Part shown: positions 17,338 through 24,028 of the stretch, one piece after another
Position numbering within the stretch: position 1 is the first letter of the stretch
Layout of the letters: every line of letters begins with the position of its first letter
Assembly (NCBI GenBank): GCA_027483705.1
Contig: JAIXTY010000339.1
Span: forward strand, 1 to 32,928
DNA length: 32,928 bases
From: Rubrivivax sp.
GTDB taxonomy: Bacteria; Pseudomonadota; Gammaproteobacteria; Burkholderiales; Burkholderiaceae_C
Direction: 5' to 3'
Program-made: the position numbers and the translations under genes
The notes under the pieces: model-generated
Told to the model about the DNA's origin: nothing
The model's database searches: none
What the model saw: only the letters and a program-made list of their open reading frames with translations

Positions 17338-17913
17338 TCAACGCGTCGCAGGGGCCGCCCGCATGGCCTCGAGCTGCTTCAGCCACGGCGACCAGTCGAT
17401 GGGCCCGGTCTCGAAACGCTTCTCCAGGTTGGCGAACACGGCACCCCAGGCGCGGTCGAAGTAGGTGTACGCCCGATCCCACTCGCCGCCGTCGCCCCAG
17501 CCGGTGTGATGCAGCGTCACGCGCGTGGTCTGCGCGTCCACCGGCGCAAAGCGCAGCACGACGAAGGTGCGCTGGGCGCGCGCCTCGGGCAGCGACGGGG
17601 GCGCGTTCCAATCGAAGCTGAGCATCTTCTTCGGCTGCAGCGCCAGGTAGCGCATGTCGTCGGCGCCCTTCAGGCCGGGCGCGGCACCGGGATCGAAGTG
17701 GATGCTGAAGGCGCCGCCGACGCGCGGCTCGATGCGCGCGTCGGGCGCGAAGAACGACACGATGCCCTCGCGCGTGGTCCACGCGGCCCAGGCTTCGTCG
17801 AGGCCGGCCTTGACCACCACCGCCTTGTCGATGGCCCGTTCGGCGGCCGGGGCTAGCGTGGCCGACCACAGGCCGGCGCAGACCGCCACCAGGCGCAGCA
17901 GGTTCGTCGTCAT
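17338..17913 (-). CDS. SRPBCC (AHSA1-like) domain protein with signal peptide
   Basis: Predicted 191 aa. The start overlaps the stop of the upstream SRPBCC gene by ATGA, with AGGAG 7 nt before it. The N-terminus MTTNLLRLVAVCAGLWSATLAPAAERA reads as a Sec signal peptide with cleavage near APAA. The rest is an SRPBCC fold: VVVKAGLDEAWAAWTTREG, then FFAPDARIEPRVGGAFSIHF, MLSFDWNAPPS, and the C-terminal helix region WDRAYTYFDRAWGAVFANLE. This hydrophobic-pocket fold binds lipids or other apolar ligands. Export is unusual for AHSA1-like proteins, most of which are cytosolic. Third gene of the arsR operon; ligand unknown. Confidence 0.85.
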   Translation of the reverse strand: MTTNLLRLVAVCAGLWSATLAPAAERAIDKAVVVKAGLDEAWAAWTTREGIVSFFAPDARIEPRVGGAFSIHFDPGAAPGLKGADDMRYLALQPKKMLSFDWNAPPSLPEARAQRTFVVLRFAPVDAQTTRVTLHHTGWGDGGEWDRAYTYFDRAWGAVFANLEKRFETGPIDWSPWLKQLEAMRAAPATR

Positions 17914-18371
17914 CGTTCGTCTCCTGCCAGGGCTGCGGCCCCGGCCAAGCAGGCCAGCACGGTGTGCCAGCCCTGGTGGTAGCCGTCGCGCACCGGCGCG
18001 GCGGCGGGGCTGCGGGCCGACCAGCCGGCGTGGTGCACCTGCACCCGCGTGCCGCCGGCCTCGGGCGTGAAGCTCACGCGCAGCCGCGTCGCCGCTTCGG
18101 CGTCCTGGCCCGGGTGCCAGCGCATCGCAAAGGCCGACGGCGGTTGCCACTCGGTGAGCGTGCCCCAGGCGTGCAGGCGGCCGTCGGGCGCCCGTTCGGT
18201 GACGGCGCCGCCGACGCGCGGCTCGAACTGCACCTCGGCGGCACGGTCGCCGCTGCACGAGTGGCTGGCCAGCGGCCACCACCGCGCGAGATGCGCCGTG
18301 AACAGCTCGAAGGCCGCGTCGCAGCCCAGCGGCGCCCAGACCTCGCGTTCCACCGGTGGCAGTTCGTCCAT
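17910..18371 (-). CDS. SRPBCC (AHSA1-like) domain protein
   Basis: Predicted 153 aa, cytosolic. AGGTG lies 7-8 nt before the ATG. The sequence follows the AHSA1/SRPBCC pattern: VEREVWAPLGCDAAFELFT (first strand and helix), FEPRVGGAVTERAPDG, WGTLTEWQPPSAFAMRWHPG, LRVSFTPEAGGTRVQVHHAGW and a final long helix YHQGWHTVLACLAGAAAL. These small proteins often sit next to an ArsR regulator, as here, and the ligand is usually unknown. It lies 19 nt after arsR and overlaps the next gene by 4 nt, so the three form one operon. Confidence 0.9.
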   Translation of the reverse strand: MDELPPVEREVWAPLGCDAAFELFTAHLARWWPLASHSCSGDRAAEVQFEPRVGGAVTERAPDGRLHAWGTLTEWQPPSAFAMRWHPGQDAEAATRLRVSFTPEAGGTRVQVHHAGWSARSPAAAPVRDGYHQGWHTVLACLAGAAALAGDER

Positions 18372-18390
18372 CGCTCAGCACCTCGCTGCA

Positions 18391-18780
18391 TCAGGCCCTT
18401 GGCGGCCGGCGCGGCCGCTGCGGCGCGTTGGTGGCCACCAGCGCAAACCGCGCCAGTGACTGGCGCCACAGGGCGTCGATCTCGTCGCGCATCGCGGCCA
18501 GCGCGTCGGGCTCCAGCGCGTAGACATTGCGCGTGCCCTCACCGCGAAAGCGCACGAGGCCCGCCCCTTCGAGCAGCCGCAGGTGCTTGCTCACCGCCGG
18601 CCGCGACACCGGCAGCTGCCCGGCGATCTCGCCGACTGAGCGCTCGCCGCCCACCAGCAGCCGCACGATGGCCTCGCGCGTGGGGTCGGCCAGCGCGGCC
18701 CAGGCCGCCCGCGGGCCCGGTTGGGGGCTGGCGGGGGCGTCGGCGAGGGCTTGGGCGCGGGCCCGTGGTTTGGTAGCCAT
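18391..18780 (-). CDS. ArsR family transcriptional regulator (SRPBCC-associated type)
   Basis: Predicted 129 aa. A winged helix-turn-helix is clear at about residues 25-90: AAWAALADPTREAIVRLL, SVGEIAGQLPVSRPAVSKHL (recognition helix) and LVRFRGEGTRNVYAL (wing). No metal-binding CxC motif is present, so it is not a metal sensor of the classical ArsR type. The sequence ends in a basic tail QRPRRPPRA. No Shine-Dalgarno precedes the ATG: a promoter with its -10 box ending 6 nt before the ATG predicts a nearly leaderless mRNA. A 13-bp palindrome over that -10 is the likely autorepression site. It heads the operon with two SRPBCC genes, the usual partner for this ArsR subgroup. Confidence 0.93.
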   Translation of the reverse strand: MATKPRARAQALADAPASPQPGPRAAWAALADPTREAIVRLLVGGERSVGEIAGQLPVSRPAVSKHLRLLEGAGLVRFRGEGTRNVYALEPDALAAMRDEIDALWRQSLARFALVATNAPQRPRRPPRA

Positions 18781-18782
18781 TG

Positions 18783-18815
18783 GGTTACGGTAACCAGGTC
18801 GTGACTGTTGGTCAA
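18783..18815 (-). promoter_or_regulatory. Promoter and operator of the arsR-SRPBCC operon
   Basis: On the minus strand TTGACC (18815-18810) and TACCGT (18792-18787) are 17 bp apart, a good sigma70 layout. The -10 box lies inside GGTTAC-G-GTAACC (18783-18795), a perfect 6-1-6 palindrome, as expected for an ArsR operator that blocks its own promoter. The predicted start site falls at or within 1-2 nt of the arsR ATG. Confidence 0.75.
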
Positions 18816-18820
18816 GCCCA

Positions 18821-18850
18821 GGGTGCCGGCGGGGTGCCGGCGGGGTGCCG
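18821..18850. repeat. Short tandem repeat, 11-bp unit
   Basis: GGGTGCCGGCG occurs twice in a row (18821-18842) and a third time in part (GGGTGCCG, 18843-18850). It lies between the divergent arsR and HTH-like genes, just upstream of the arsR -35. Slippage could alter the spacing between the two promoters. Confidence 0.75.
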
Positions 18851-18885
18851 ATCAAGCCGACGTGCCCGACTGCTGAAGCCGGATT

Positions 18886-18896
18886 TATCATCCGCG
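18886..18896 (+). promoter_or_regulatory. Candidate -10 element with GC-rich discriminator
   Basis: TATCAT followed by CCGCG, ending 4 nt before the ATG at 18901. If used, transcription would begin at or just before the start codon. No good -35 box is seen at 17 bp. Confidence 0.35.
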
Positions 18897-18900
18897 ACCG

Positions 18901-19542
18901 ATGCAAGCCAGCCCTCCGGATCTCGCCCAGGTGCGCCTGGACAACGCGCTGGCCCTCTTCGAGGAGTTCGTGCGCGCCACGGCCCGCCACGCCGACGCCG
19001 CCACGCTGCGCGGCCTGGAGCGCCGCTTTGCCGAGCGCGTGCAGATCCAGCCCAGCTACTGGAGCCAGATCAAGAGCCGCAGCCGCCAGATCGGCGAGCG
19101 GCTGGCGCGGCAGTTCGAGCACCTGTGCCACAAGCCCCGCGGCTGGCTCGACGTGCCGCACGGCCCCGGCAGCGAAGCCCTGCCGCCGCCGCTGGGCGCC
19201 ACGCTGCCCGCCGACTACGCGGCCGCCCGCGCCGCCGGCGCCGCACCCGCGCCACCCCCGCGAGACGACAACCTGCCGCTGGACGACGACGAGCGCTTCA
19301 TCGTCGGCCTCGTGCTCACGTACTACCGGCGCCACCCGCAGCGTGCGCGCACGCGGCTGCTCGACCTGCTGGGCGAGGTGCTGACGCCAGCGCCCGCCCC
19401 GCCGGCACCATCGGCCTCGGGGCCGACGACCGCAACGTCGCGCAGCACGCCGGCCCAGCCCCCACCGGTGGCGGCCGACGACCCGCACACGCTGTGGCTG
19501 CGCAGCCAAAGCGGCGTGGCACCGCTGAAGCGCAAGAAGTAG
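18901..19542 (+). CDS. Hypothetical protein with Cro/CI-like helix-turn-helix region
   Basis: Predicted 213 aa. The ATG has no Shine-Dalgarno; a possible -10 box ends 9 nt before it. Residues ~8-85 are helical and contain LRGLERRFAERVQIQPSYWSQIKSRSRQIGERLARQFEHL followed by KPRGWLD; in text this is close to phage-repressor HTH domains (the PSYWSQIKSRSRQIGERLAR stretch is the likely turn and recognition helix). A Pro/Ala linker (~90-120) leads to a second small helical block (LPLDDDERFIVGLVLTYYRR, ARTRLLDLLGEVL), then a low-complexity tail ending in LKRKK. DNA binding is inferred from this similarity only. It faces away from arsR and could be a separate regulator; no partner gene is evident. 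Confidence 0.75.
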   Translation: MQASPPDLAQVRLDNALALFEEFVRATARHADAATLRGLERRFAERVQIQPSYWSQIKSRSRQIGERLARQFEHLCHKPRGWLDVPHGPGSEALPPPLGATLPADYAAARAAGAAPAPPPRDDNLPLDDDERFIVGLVLTYYRRHPQRARTRLLDLLGEVLTPAPAPPAPSASGPTTATSRSTPAQPPPVAADDPHTLWLRSQSGVAPLKRKK

Positions 19543-19623
19543 GCCCTGTCGCGGCCGCCCCGGCGGGCGCGGCACATCCCCAATCCGAAGGTCGTTCTGC
19601 GGGTTTTTCCGCAGATCGACGGC

Positions 19624-19652
19624 TTGCGTCCTGATAACGGTGTCTTTATCAT
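19624..19652 (+). promoter_or_regulatory. Promoter of the structured leader and small-protein genes
   Basis: TTGCGT (19624-19629) and TATCAT (19647-19652) are 17 bp apart. The spacer and -10 also hold GATAA...TTATC (19633-19650), a small dyad that could be an operator. It predicts a transcript starting near 19659, with a ~300-nt leader before the first good ribosome site at 19952. Confidence 0.55.
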
Positions 19653-19658
19653 CTGCGC

Positions 19659-19965
19659 AAGCCTGTTAAAGACGTCTTGCCTTTGTGGCACCCCCCGCCG
19701 GTGCCGGCCCGACGCCTCTCCCAGCCGATCAACCCCTCAACCGACGCCATGGACCTGAACCTGTTCCTGATCACCGCCAGCCACGGCGTCGTGCTGGCAA
19801 AGGCCCCGCCCGGGGCACCGGTTCGCCGGAGATGGGCGACGTAGCCGAAGGCTCCGTCACCGTCCCGCCGTACCGAGGCCCGGGTTGCTGCAGCACCCGG
19901 GCCTCGCTGTTTCTGCCGCCAAGTTGTCCTGCCGCCCACCACCACCGCACCGAAGGAGAGTCCGA
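19659..19965 (+). ncRNA. Candidate structured leader RNA (unidentified)
   Basis: The 423-nt gap between 19542 and 19966 holds no convincing gene but a series of stems: GGCACC/GGTGCC (19687-19705); GCCCC/GGGGC (19803-19816); CCGG-TTCG-CCGG (19818-19829); a long stem 19831-19865 built from GATGG/CCGTC, GACG/CGTC and AGCC-GAA-GGCT; and a perfect 12-bp stem CGAGGCCCGGGT/ACCCGGGCCTCG (19874-19906) followed by CTGTTTCTG, which could act as an attenuator. A possible 31-codon reading frame (19749-19844, MDLNLFLITASH..., containing KAPPGAPVRRR) has no ribosome site. No known riboswitch class fits. It may be a leader controlling the two small genes downstream, or a separate small RNA ending at the 12-bp hairpin. 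Confidence 0.45.
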
Positions 19966-20124
19966 ATGAAGCTGATGCTGTCTGCACCGAAGCCCCGCAA
20001 CCCGTTCGTGGCCGCCTCGCTGCGGCGCAGCGCAGGCCGCCACGGCGGGCTGCGCGGCACCCACCGCCAGGCGCAGCGCCGCGAACTGCGCACCGAACTC
20101 GACCGGCTCCACCGGAGCCCCTGA
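19966..20124 (+). CDS. Small basic protein of unknown function (52 aa)
   Basis: Predicted 52 aa, MKLMLSAPKPRNPFVAA at the start and a C-terminus rich in Arg, Gln and His (RQAQRRELRTELDRLHRSP). A strong GAAGGAGAG lies 5-7 nt before the ATG, which argues for real translation. The first half has a conserved-looking APKPRNPFVAASLRR segment; the second half should form a basic amphipathic helix. Net charge is strongly positive, so binding to nucleic acid or to the ribosome is possible but not shown. Proteins of this form seem to occur in related Burkholderiales, from memory only. It is followed 51 nt later by the 82-aa gene, and both lie between the structured leader and a terminator. Confidence 0.7.
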   Translation: MKLMLSAPKPRNPFVAASLRRSAGRHGGLRGTHRQAQRRELRTELDRLHRSP

Positions 20125-20175
20125 ACCACCGCCCTCGCCGCGCCCGGATCGCGCGGCGCCGACCGGAGATCGATC

Positions 20176-20424
20176 ATGACGACGCGTGAACTGTTCTACT
20201 TCCCCGTGCCCGCCGAGGAGCGCAAAGCCCGCGGCTTCGCCGCCGCGCTCTTGCGCGCCGCCAGCCGCGTGCTGGACACCCTGGCCGAGAAGGTGGCCCT
20301 CGTCGAGGAGCCGCCCGTGACCGAGCCCGTGCTCGAGTACCACGCCGACGCCGCCGCGCCCGAAGGCGCGCTGTACGTCAACGGCCAACTCGTCGGCCGC
20401 GTGCTCGGGGTCACCCGGCTGTAA
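20176..20424 (+). CDS. Small acidic protein of unknown function (82 aa)
   Basis: Predicted 82 aa. GGAG lies 8 nt before the ATG. The sequence starts MTTRELFYFPVPAEERKARG, continues with a helix FAAALLRAASRVLDTLAEKV, and ends with a beta-like part LYVNGQLVGRVLGVTRL. No signal peptide, membrane segment or known motif is seen. It is likely cotranscribed with the 52-aa gene and is ended by the intrinsic terminator 38 nt downstream. I do not recognise the family. Confidence 0.75.
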   Translation: MTTRELFYFPVPAEERKARGFAAALLRAASRVLDTLAEKVALVEEPPVTEPVLEYHADAAAPEGALYVNGQLVGRVLGVTRL

Positions 20425-20462
20425 GGCCGGGCCCCGCCCGAGGCCGTGAGGCCCTTCCCCCG

Positions 20463-20495
20463 CCCCGCAGGGTCAACCCTGCGGGGTTTTTCTTT
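20463..20495 (+). terminator. Intrinsic terminator after the small-protein genes
   Basis: Perfect 10-bp stem CCCCGCAGGG / CCCTGCGGGG with a TCAA loop, followed by TTTTTCTTT. One of the clearest terminators in the window. Confidence 0.95.
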
Positions 20496-20531
20496 GTCCG
20501 CACGGCGGCCACGGCACGGCACCATCGCGGC

Positions 20532-21659
20532 ATGGACGACACCCCCAGCCACCGCCTGCTGATCGCCCGCGGCGATCTCCACCACACCACCTGGGCGCCC
20601 GACCCCGACGCCACGCGCCCGCTCGGGGACGGCCAGATTCGCCTCGCCGTCGAGCAGGTGGCGCTCACGGCCAACAACATCACCTACGCCGCCTTCGGCG
20701 AGGCGATGAAGTACTGGCAGTTCTTCCCCTCGCCCGACCCCGCCTTCGGCTGCCTGCCGACCTGGGGCTTTGCCACGGTGGTCGAGTCGCGTGTCGAGGG
20801 GCTCGAGCCCGGCCGCCGCGTCTGGGGCTACCTGCCGCTGGGCACGCACCTGGTGGTGCAGCCCGGCCGCGTGCGCGCCGGCGGCTTCATGGACCAGTCG
20901 CCCCACCGCACCGAGCTCGCGGCGGCCTACCAGGCCTACGCCTTCTGCGACGCCGATCCGGCCTGGAGCCCGGCGCTCGAAGGCCTGCAGGCGGTGCTGA
21001 AGCCGCTCTTCATGACCGCCTTCCTGCTCGACGATTTCCTGGCCGGCGAGGGCTTCTTCGGCGCGGAGCAGCTGCTGCTGACGAGCGCGTCGAGCAAGAC
21101 GGCGTTCGCCACGGCGTTCTGCCTGGCCCGGCGCCCGCGTGGCGAGCGGCCCGAGATCATCGGCCTCACCTCCGACAGCCGCCGCGGCTTCGTGACCGGC
21201 CTCGGCTGCTTCGACCGCACGCTCGGCTATGGCGAGCTGGAGTCGCTGGCGCCGGCCACACCCAGCGTCTACGTCGACTTCGCCGGCGACGCCGGCCTGC
21301 GCCGCCGCGTGCATCAGCACTTCGGCGACGCGCTGCGCTTCAGCAGCTCGATCGGCGGCACGCACTGGCGCGAGCTGGGCTCGGGCGGCGGCCTGCCAGG
21401 CCCGCGGCCGACGCTCTTCTTTGCGCCGGCCCAGGCGAAGAAGCGCAGCGCGCCGCCACCCGAAGGCTGGGGGCCGGACGGATTCGCAGCGCGCCTGGGC
21501 GAAGGCTGGCAGGCCTTCCTCGGGGCCGTGCAGCACGGCACCGAGCCGTGGGTGCGCATCGTCGCGCACGCCGGGCCGGCGGCCGCCGAGGCCGTGTACC
21601 GCGCCCTGCTCGACGGCACGGCCGACGCGCGCGACGGCGCGATGCTCTCGCTGCGCTGA
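20532..21659 (+). CDS. DUF2855 family protein (MDR-like)
   Basis: Predicted 375 aa. It follows the DUF2855 pattern: LAVEQVALTANNITYAAFGE near residue 38, WQFFPSPDPAFGCLPTWGFA, VVESRVEGLEPGRRVWGYLPLG, a central helical block LKPLFMTAFLLDDFL, and LLLTSASSKTAFATAFCLARR near residue 180, which sits where medium-chain dehydrogenases bind NAD(P). The fold is thus quinone-oxidoreductase-like, yet the classical GxGxxG is replaced by the SASSKT segment, as in the family, so redox activity is uncertain. The function of DUF2855 is unknown. No Shine-Dalgarno is visible before ATG 20532. The gene lies between a strong terminator and the HDOD gene and is probably its own unit. Confidence 0.88.
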   Translation: MDDTPSHRLLIARGDLHHTTWAPDPDATRPLGDGQIRLAVEQVALTANNITYAAFGEAMKYWQFFPSPDPAFGCLPTWGFATVVESRVEGLEPGRRVWGYLPLGTHLVVQPGRVRAGGFMDQSPHRTELAAAYQAYAFCDADPAWSPALEGLQAVLKPLFMTAFLLDDFLAGEGFFGAEQLLLTSASSKTAFATAFCLARRPRGERPEIIGLTSDSRRGFVTGLGCFDRTLGYGELESLAPATPSVYVDFAGDAGLRRRVHQHFGDALRFSSSIGGTHWRELGSGGGLPGPRPTLFFAPAQAKKRSAPPPEGWGPDGFAARLGEGWQAFLGAVQHGTEPWVRIVAHAGPAAAEAVYRALLDGTADARDGAMLSLR

Positions 21660-21742
21660 AGCGCCCGGCGGCGCGGCGCCGCTCAAGTTGCCCGGCCAGG
21701 CGGTCGAAACTGCGAACAGGACCCCGAGCCTGCGACCCCGCC

Positions 21743-22585
21743 ATGCCCCGCCTCGCCCGCATCGAACAGCCCCCGCGCGACCTCGCCGGCTGGGCGGCGC
21801 TGTTCCGCCCCGACGCGCTGCCGGTGCTGGCGGCCACGGCCGCGGAGCTCGACGAGCTGGCCGCGCACGAGGACGACGTCGATGCCCACCTGCTCAGCGA
21901 GACGGTGGCGGCCGACCCGCTGCTGACGCTGAAGCTGCTGGCCCATGTCGGCGAGCTGCTGCGCCATCGCGAGGCCACCGAGGTCGAAACCGTGACGGGC
22001 GCCCTGGTGATGATGGGCATCCCGCCCTTCTTCCACCGCTTCGCCGACATGGCGGTGGCCGAGGACGAGCTCGCCGACCTGCCCGAGGCGCTGGACGGCT
22101 TCCGCGCCGTGCTGCGGCGCTCGCACCGCGCGGCGCGCTTCGCCATCGGCTTTGCCGTGCACCGCATGGACCATGACGCGCCGCTCATCCACGAGGCGGC
22201 GCTGCTGCACGACTTTGCCGAGCTGCTGCTGTGGCTGCACGCGCCGAACCTGGCATTGCGCATCGCCGCGGCGCAGGCCGCCGACCCGACGCTGCGCTCG
22301 GCGGCCGCGCAGCAGGCGGTGCTGGGCATCGAGCTGGCCGACCTGCAGCACCGGCTGATGCAGCAGTGGCGCCTGCCCAGCCTGCTGGTGCAGCTGACCG
22401 ACGACCACGCCACACACAGCACGCCGCAGCTGCGCAACGTGATGCTGGCCATCCGCGTGGCACGCCACAGCACGCAGGGCTGGGACAACGCGGCGATTCC
22501 CGACGACGTGCGCGACGTCGCCGAGCTGCTGCAGCTGTCGGCCGAAGCCGCGACGCGGCTGCTGCGCGAGATCGACGAGGACTGA
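21743..22585 (+). CDS. HDOD domain-containing protein
   Basis: Predicted 280 aa. The frame is open upstream but the sequence pattern starts at ATG 21743 (MPRLARIEQPPRDLAGWAALF). Residues ~30-230 form an HDOD-type helical domain: HLLSETVAADPLLTLKLLAHVG, VETVTGALVMMGIPPFF, then HRAARFAIGFAVHRMDHDAP and EAALLHDFAELLLWLH, where H and D residues of the HD-like core (HD in LLHDFAE) appear. HDOD proteins lack clear phosphodiesterase activity and work in signal transduction, often near c-di-GMP or stress control. The last part (LRNVMLAIRVARHSTQGW, VAELLQLSAEAATRLLREI) completes the helical fold. No GGDEF, EAL or receiver domain is attached. Confidence 0.88.
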   Translation: MPRLARIEQPPRDLAGWAALFRPDALPVLAATAAELDELAAHEDDVDAHLLSETVAADPLLTLKLLAHVGELLRHREATEVETVTGALVMMGIPPFFHRFADMAVAEDELADLPEALDGFRAVLRRSHRAARFAIGFAVHRMDHDAPLIHEAALLHDFAELLLWLHAPNLALRIAAAQAADPTLRSAAAQQAVLGIELADLQHRLMQQWRLPSLLVQLTDDHATHSTPQLRNVMLAIRVARHSTQGWDNAAIPDDVRDVAELLQLSAEAATRLLREIDED

Positions 22586-22646
22586 GTCCGTGCGATAGTT
22601 CCCCTGCGCCCCCGCCGTCCGAGGGGCCATCAGGAGGACCTTTCCC

Positions 22647-23459
22647 GTGGACATGTCGGCTTTCCAGCAGTTCCTGAGCACCACCGTGAGCGAGCTCGCG
22701 GTCAAGGTGCTCGCCGCCATCGCGTTCTGGATCGTGGGCCGCTGGCTCATCGGCCGCGTCATCGCGGTGATGCAGGCGGCGATGAACCGCAACAACGTCG
22801 ATCCGACACTGACCAAGTACCTGGGCTCGATCGTCGCCGTGGCGCTGAACATCGCGCTGGTGCTCGGCATCCTGGGCTACTTCGGCATCCAGACGACGAG
22901 CTTCGCGGCCATCCTGGCCGGCGCGGGCGTGGCCATCGGCGCGGCCTGGAGCGGCATGCTCGGCAACTTCGCGGCCGGCGCCTTCATGCTGATCCTGCGG
23001 CCCTTCAAGGTGGGTGACTTCGTGCAGATCGGCGGCATCACCGGCACCGTGCACGAGCTGGGCCTGTTCGGCACCACGCTGATCACGCCCGACAACGTGC
23101 TCACGCTCGTGGGCAACGGCAAGGTCTTCGGCGACACGGTCTACAACTACAGCGCGCTGCCGTATCGGCGCGTGGACCGCACGGCGCAGCTGGCCGGCGG
23201 CGTGGACGTGGCCGACGCCATCGCCCGGCTGAAGGCCGCGGTAGCGGCGATCCCGAACGTGAAGGACAGCCCCGCGCCCGATGTCTCGCTGCTCGACATG
23301 AACCTCGTGGGCCCGGTGATCGCGGTGCGGCCGTACACGCACACCGACCACTACTGGCAGGTGTACTTCGACACCAACGAGGCCATCATCCGCGTCGCCA
23401 AGGAAGCCGGCTGGCCGGCGCCCACGCCGACGCAGATCATGAAGACGATCCCGGCCTGA
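22647..23459 (+). CDS. mscS: Small-conductance mechanosensitive channel, MscS family
   Basis: Predicted 270 aa, close to E. coli MscS at 286. GTG 22647 is chosen because AGGAGG ends 9 nt before it; the ATG at 22653 is too far. Three membrane helices are seen: ~15-40 (VLAAIAFWIVGRWLI), ~58-80 (IVAVALNIALVLGILGYFG) and the pore helix ~90-120 (AGAGVAIGAAWSGMLGNFAAG) with the Ala/Gly pattern of TM3. The cytosolic beta domain follows: RPFKVGDFVQIGGITGTV, TTLITPDNVLTLVGNGKVFG and YNYSALPYRRVDRT. The C-terminal mixed domain ends the protein. The channel opens under membrane tension to release solutes in hypo-osmotic shock. Confidence 0.95.
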   Translation: MDMSAFQQFLSTTVSELAVKVLAAIAFWIVGRWLIGRVIAVMQAAMNRNNVDPTLTKYLGSIVAVALNIALVLGILGYFGIQTTSFAAILAGAGVAIGAAWSGMLGNFAAGAFMLILRPFKVGDFVQIGGITGTVHELGLFGTTLITPDNVLTLVGNGKVFGDTVYNYSALPYRRVDRTAQLAGGVDVADAIARLKAAVAAIPNVKDSPAPDVSLLDMNLVGPVIAVRPYTHTDHYWQVYFDTNEAIIRVAKEAGWPAPTPTQIMKTIPA

Positions 23460-23490
23460 CCGGGCGGGCGCCCCGGCGGCCGCCGGCTGC

Positions 23491-23979
23491 TCAGGCGAAC
23501 GACAGCAGACCCAGCAGGCCCAGCACCAACACCAGGTAGCGCGTGGCCTTGCCGGCGGCGATCCACAGCATGCTGCGGCCCAGCGGCAGCTTGAGCCAGC
23601 CGGCGGCCACCACGAGCACGTCGCCCACCAGCGGCAGGAAGCTCAGGAAGAGCGCCGGCGGCCCCCAGCGCCGCAGCCGCTGCACGAGCGGGTGCTCGAG
23701 GTCGATCTTCACCTTCTGGAAGCGCTCGAAGCCCTGCTTGGCGCCGTAGCCCATGCCGTAGCTGAGCAGGCAGCCGGTCACGTTGCCCGCCGTGGCCGCC
23801 AGGAAGGCCTTCCAGACGATCTCGGGGTAGGCGGTGACCAGCGCGGTCATCACCACCTCGCTGCTGCCCGGCAGCAGCGTGGCCGACACGAAGGCCGAGA
23901 AGAACAGGCCCCAGAGCCCGGCCTCGGCGCTCATCCATCCCTGCAGCCAAGCCTGCAGTGCGTTGATCCAATCGAACAT
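23491..23979 (-). CDS. YqaA family membrane protein (DedA-like, SNARE-associated)
   Basis: Predicted 162 aa with about four hydrophobic segments. It opens with two amphipathic helices (WINALQAWLQGWMSAEAG) and continues LWGLFFSAFVSATLLPGSSEVVMTAL, the block of the YqaA/DedA fold with the conserved Pro-Gly-Ser, then ATAGNVTGCLLSYGMGYGAKQG (the GN and G-x3-G block) and a C-terminal part FLSFLPLVGDVLVVAAGWLKL. DedA-like proteins affect membrane lipid transport and pH or drug tolerance. It converges with mscS, with 31 nt between the genes that include a 14-bp palindrome CCGGCGGCCGCCGG (23473-23486), too tight to be a hairpin loop of normal type. Confidence 0.88.
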   Translation of the reverse strand: MFDWINALQAWLQGWMSAEAGLWGLFFSAFVSATLLPGSSEVVMTALVTAYPEIVWKAFLAATAGNVTGCLLSYGMGYGAKQGFERFQKVKIDLEHPLVQRLRRWGPPALFLSFLPLVGDVLVVAAGWLKLPLGRSMLWIAAGKATRYLVLVLGLLGLLSFA

Positions 23980-24028
23980 GGGGCGCGATTGTCGGGGCGC
24001 GCCGTGACTTCCCGAGGGCCGGCGCTGT

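Noticed and set aside
18821-18850. Tandem repeat as a CRISPR or mobile element sign
   Set aside because: Only three short 11-bp units without spacers; a simple tandem repeat.
19749-19844. 31-codon frame in the leader as a normal gene
   Set aside because: No Shine-Dalgarno and no protein signature; kept only as a possible leader peptide.
19828-19880. Fluoride (crcB) riboswitch suggested by GGAGATGGGC
   Set aside because: The other conserved parts (TAAC and CTGATG blocks, closing pairing) are missing, and the downstream genes are not fluoride genes. Glycine and Mn motifs were also looked for here and not found.
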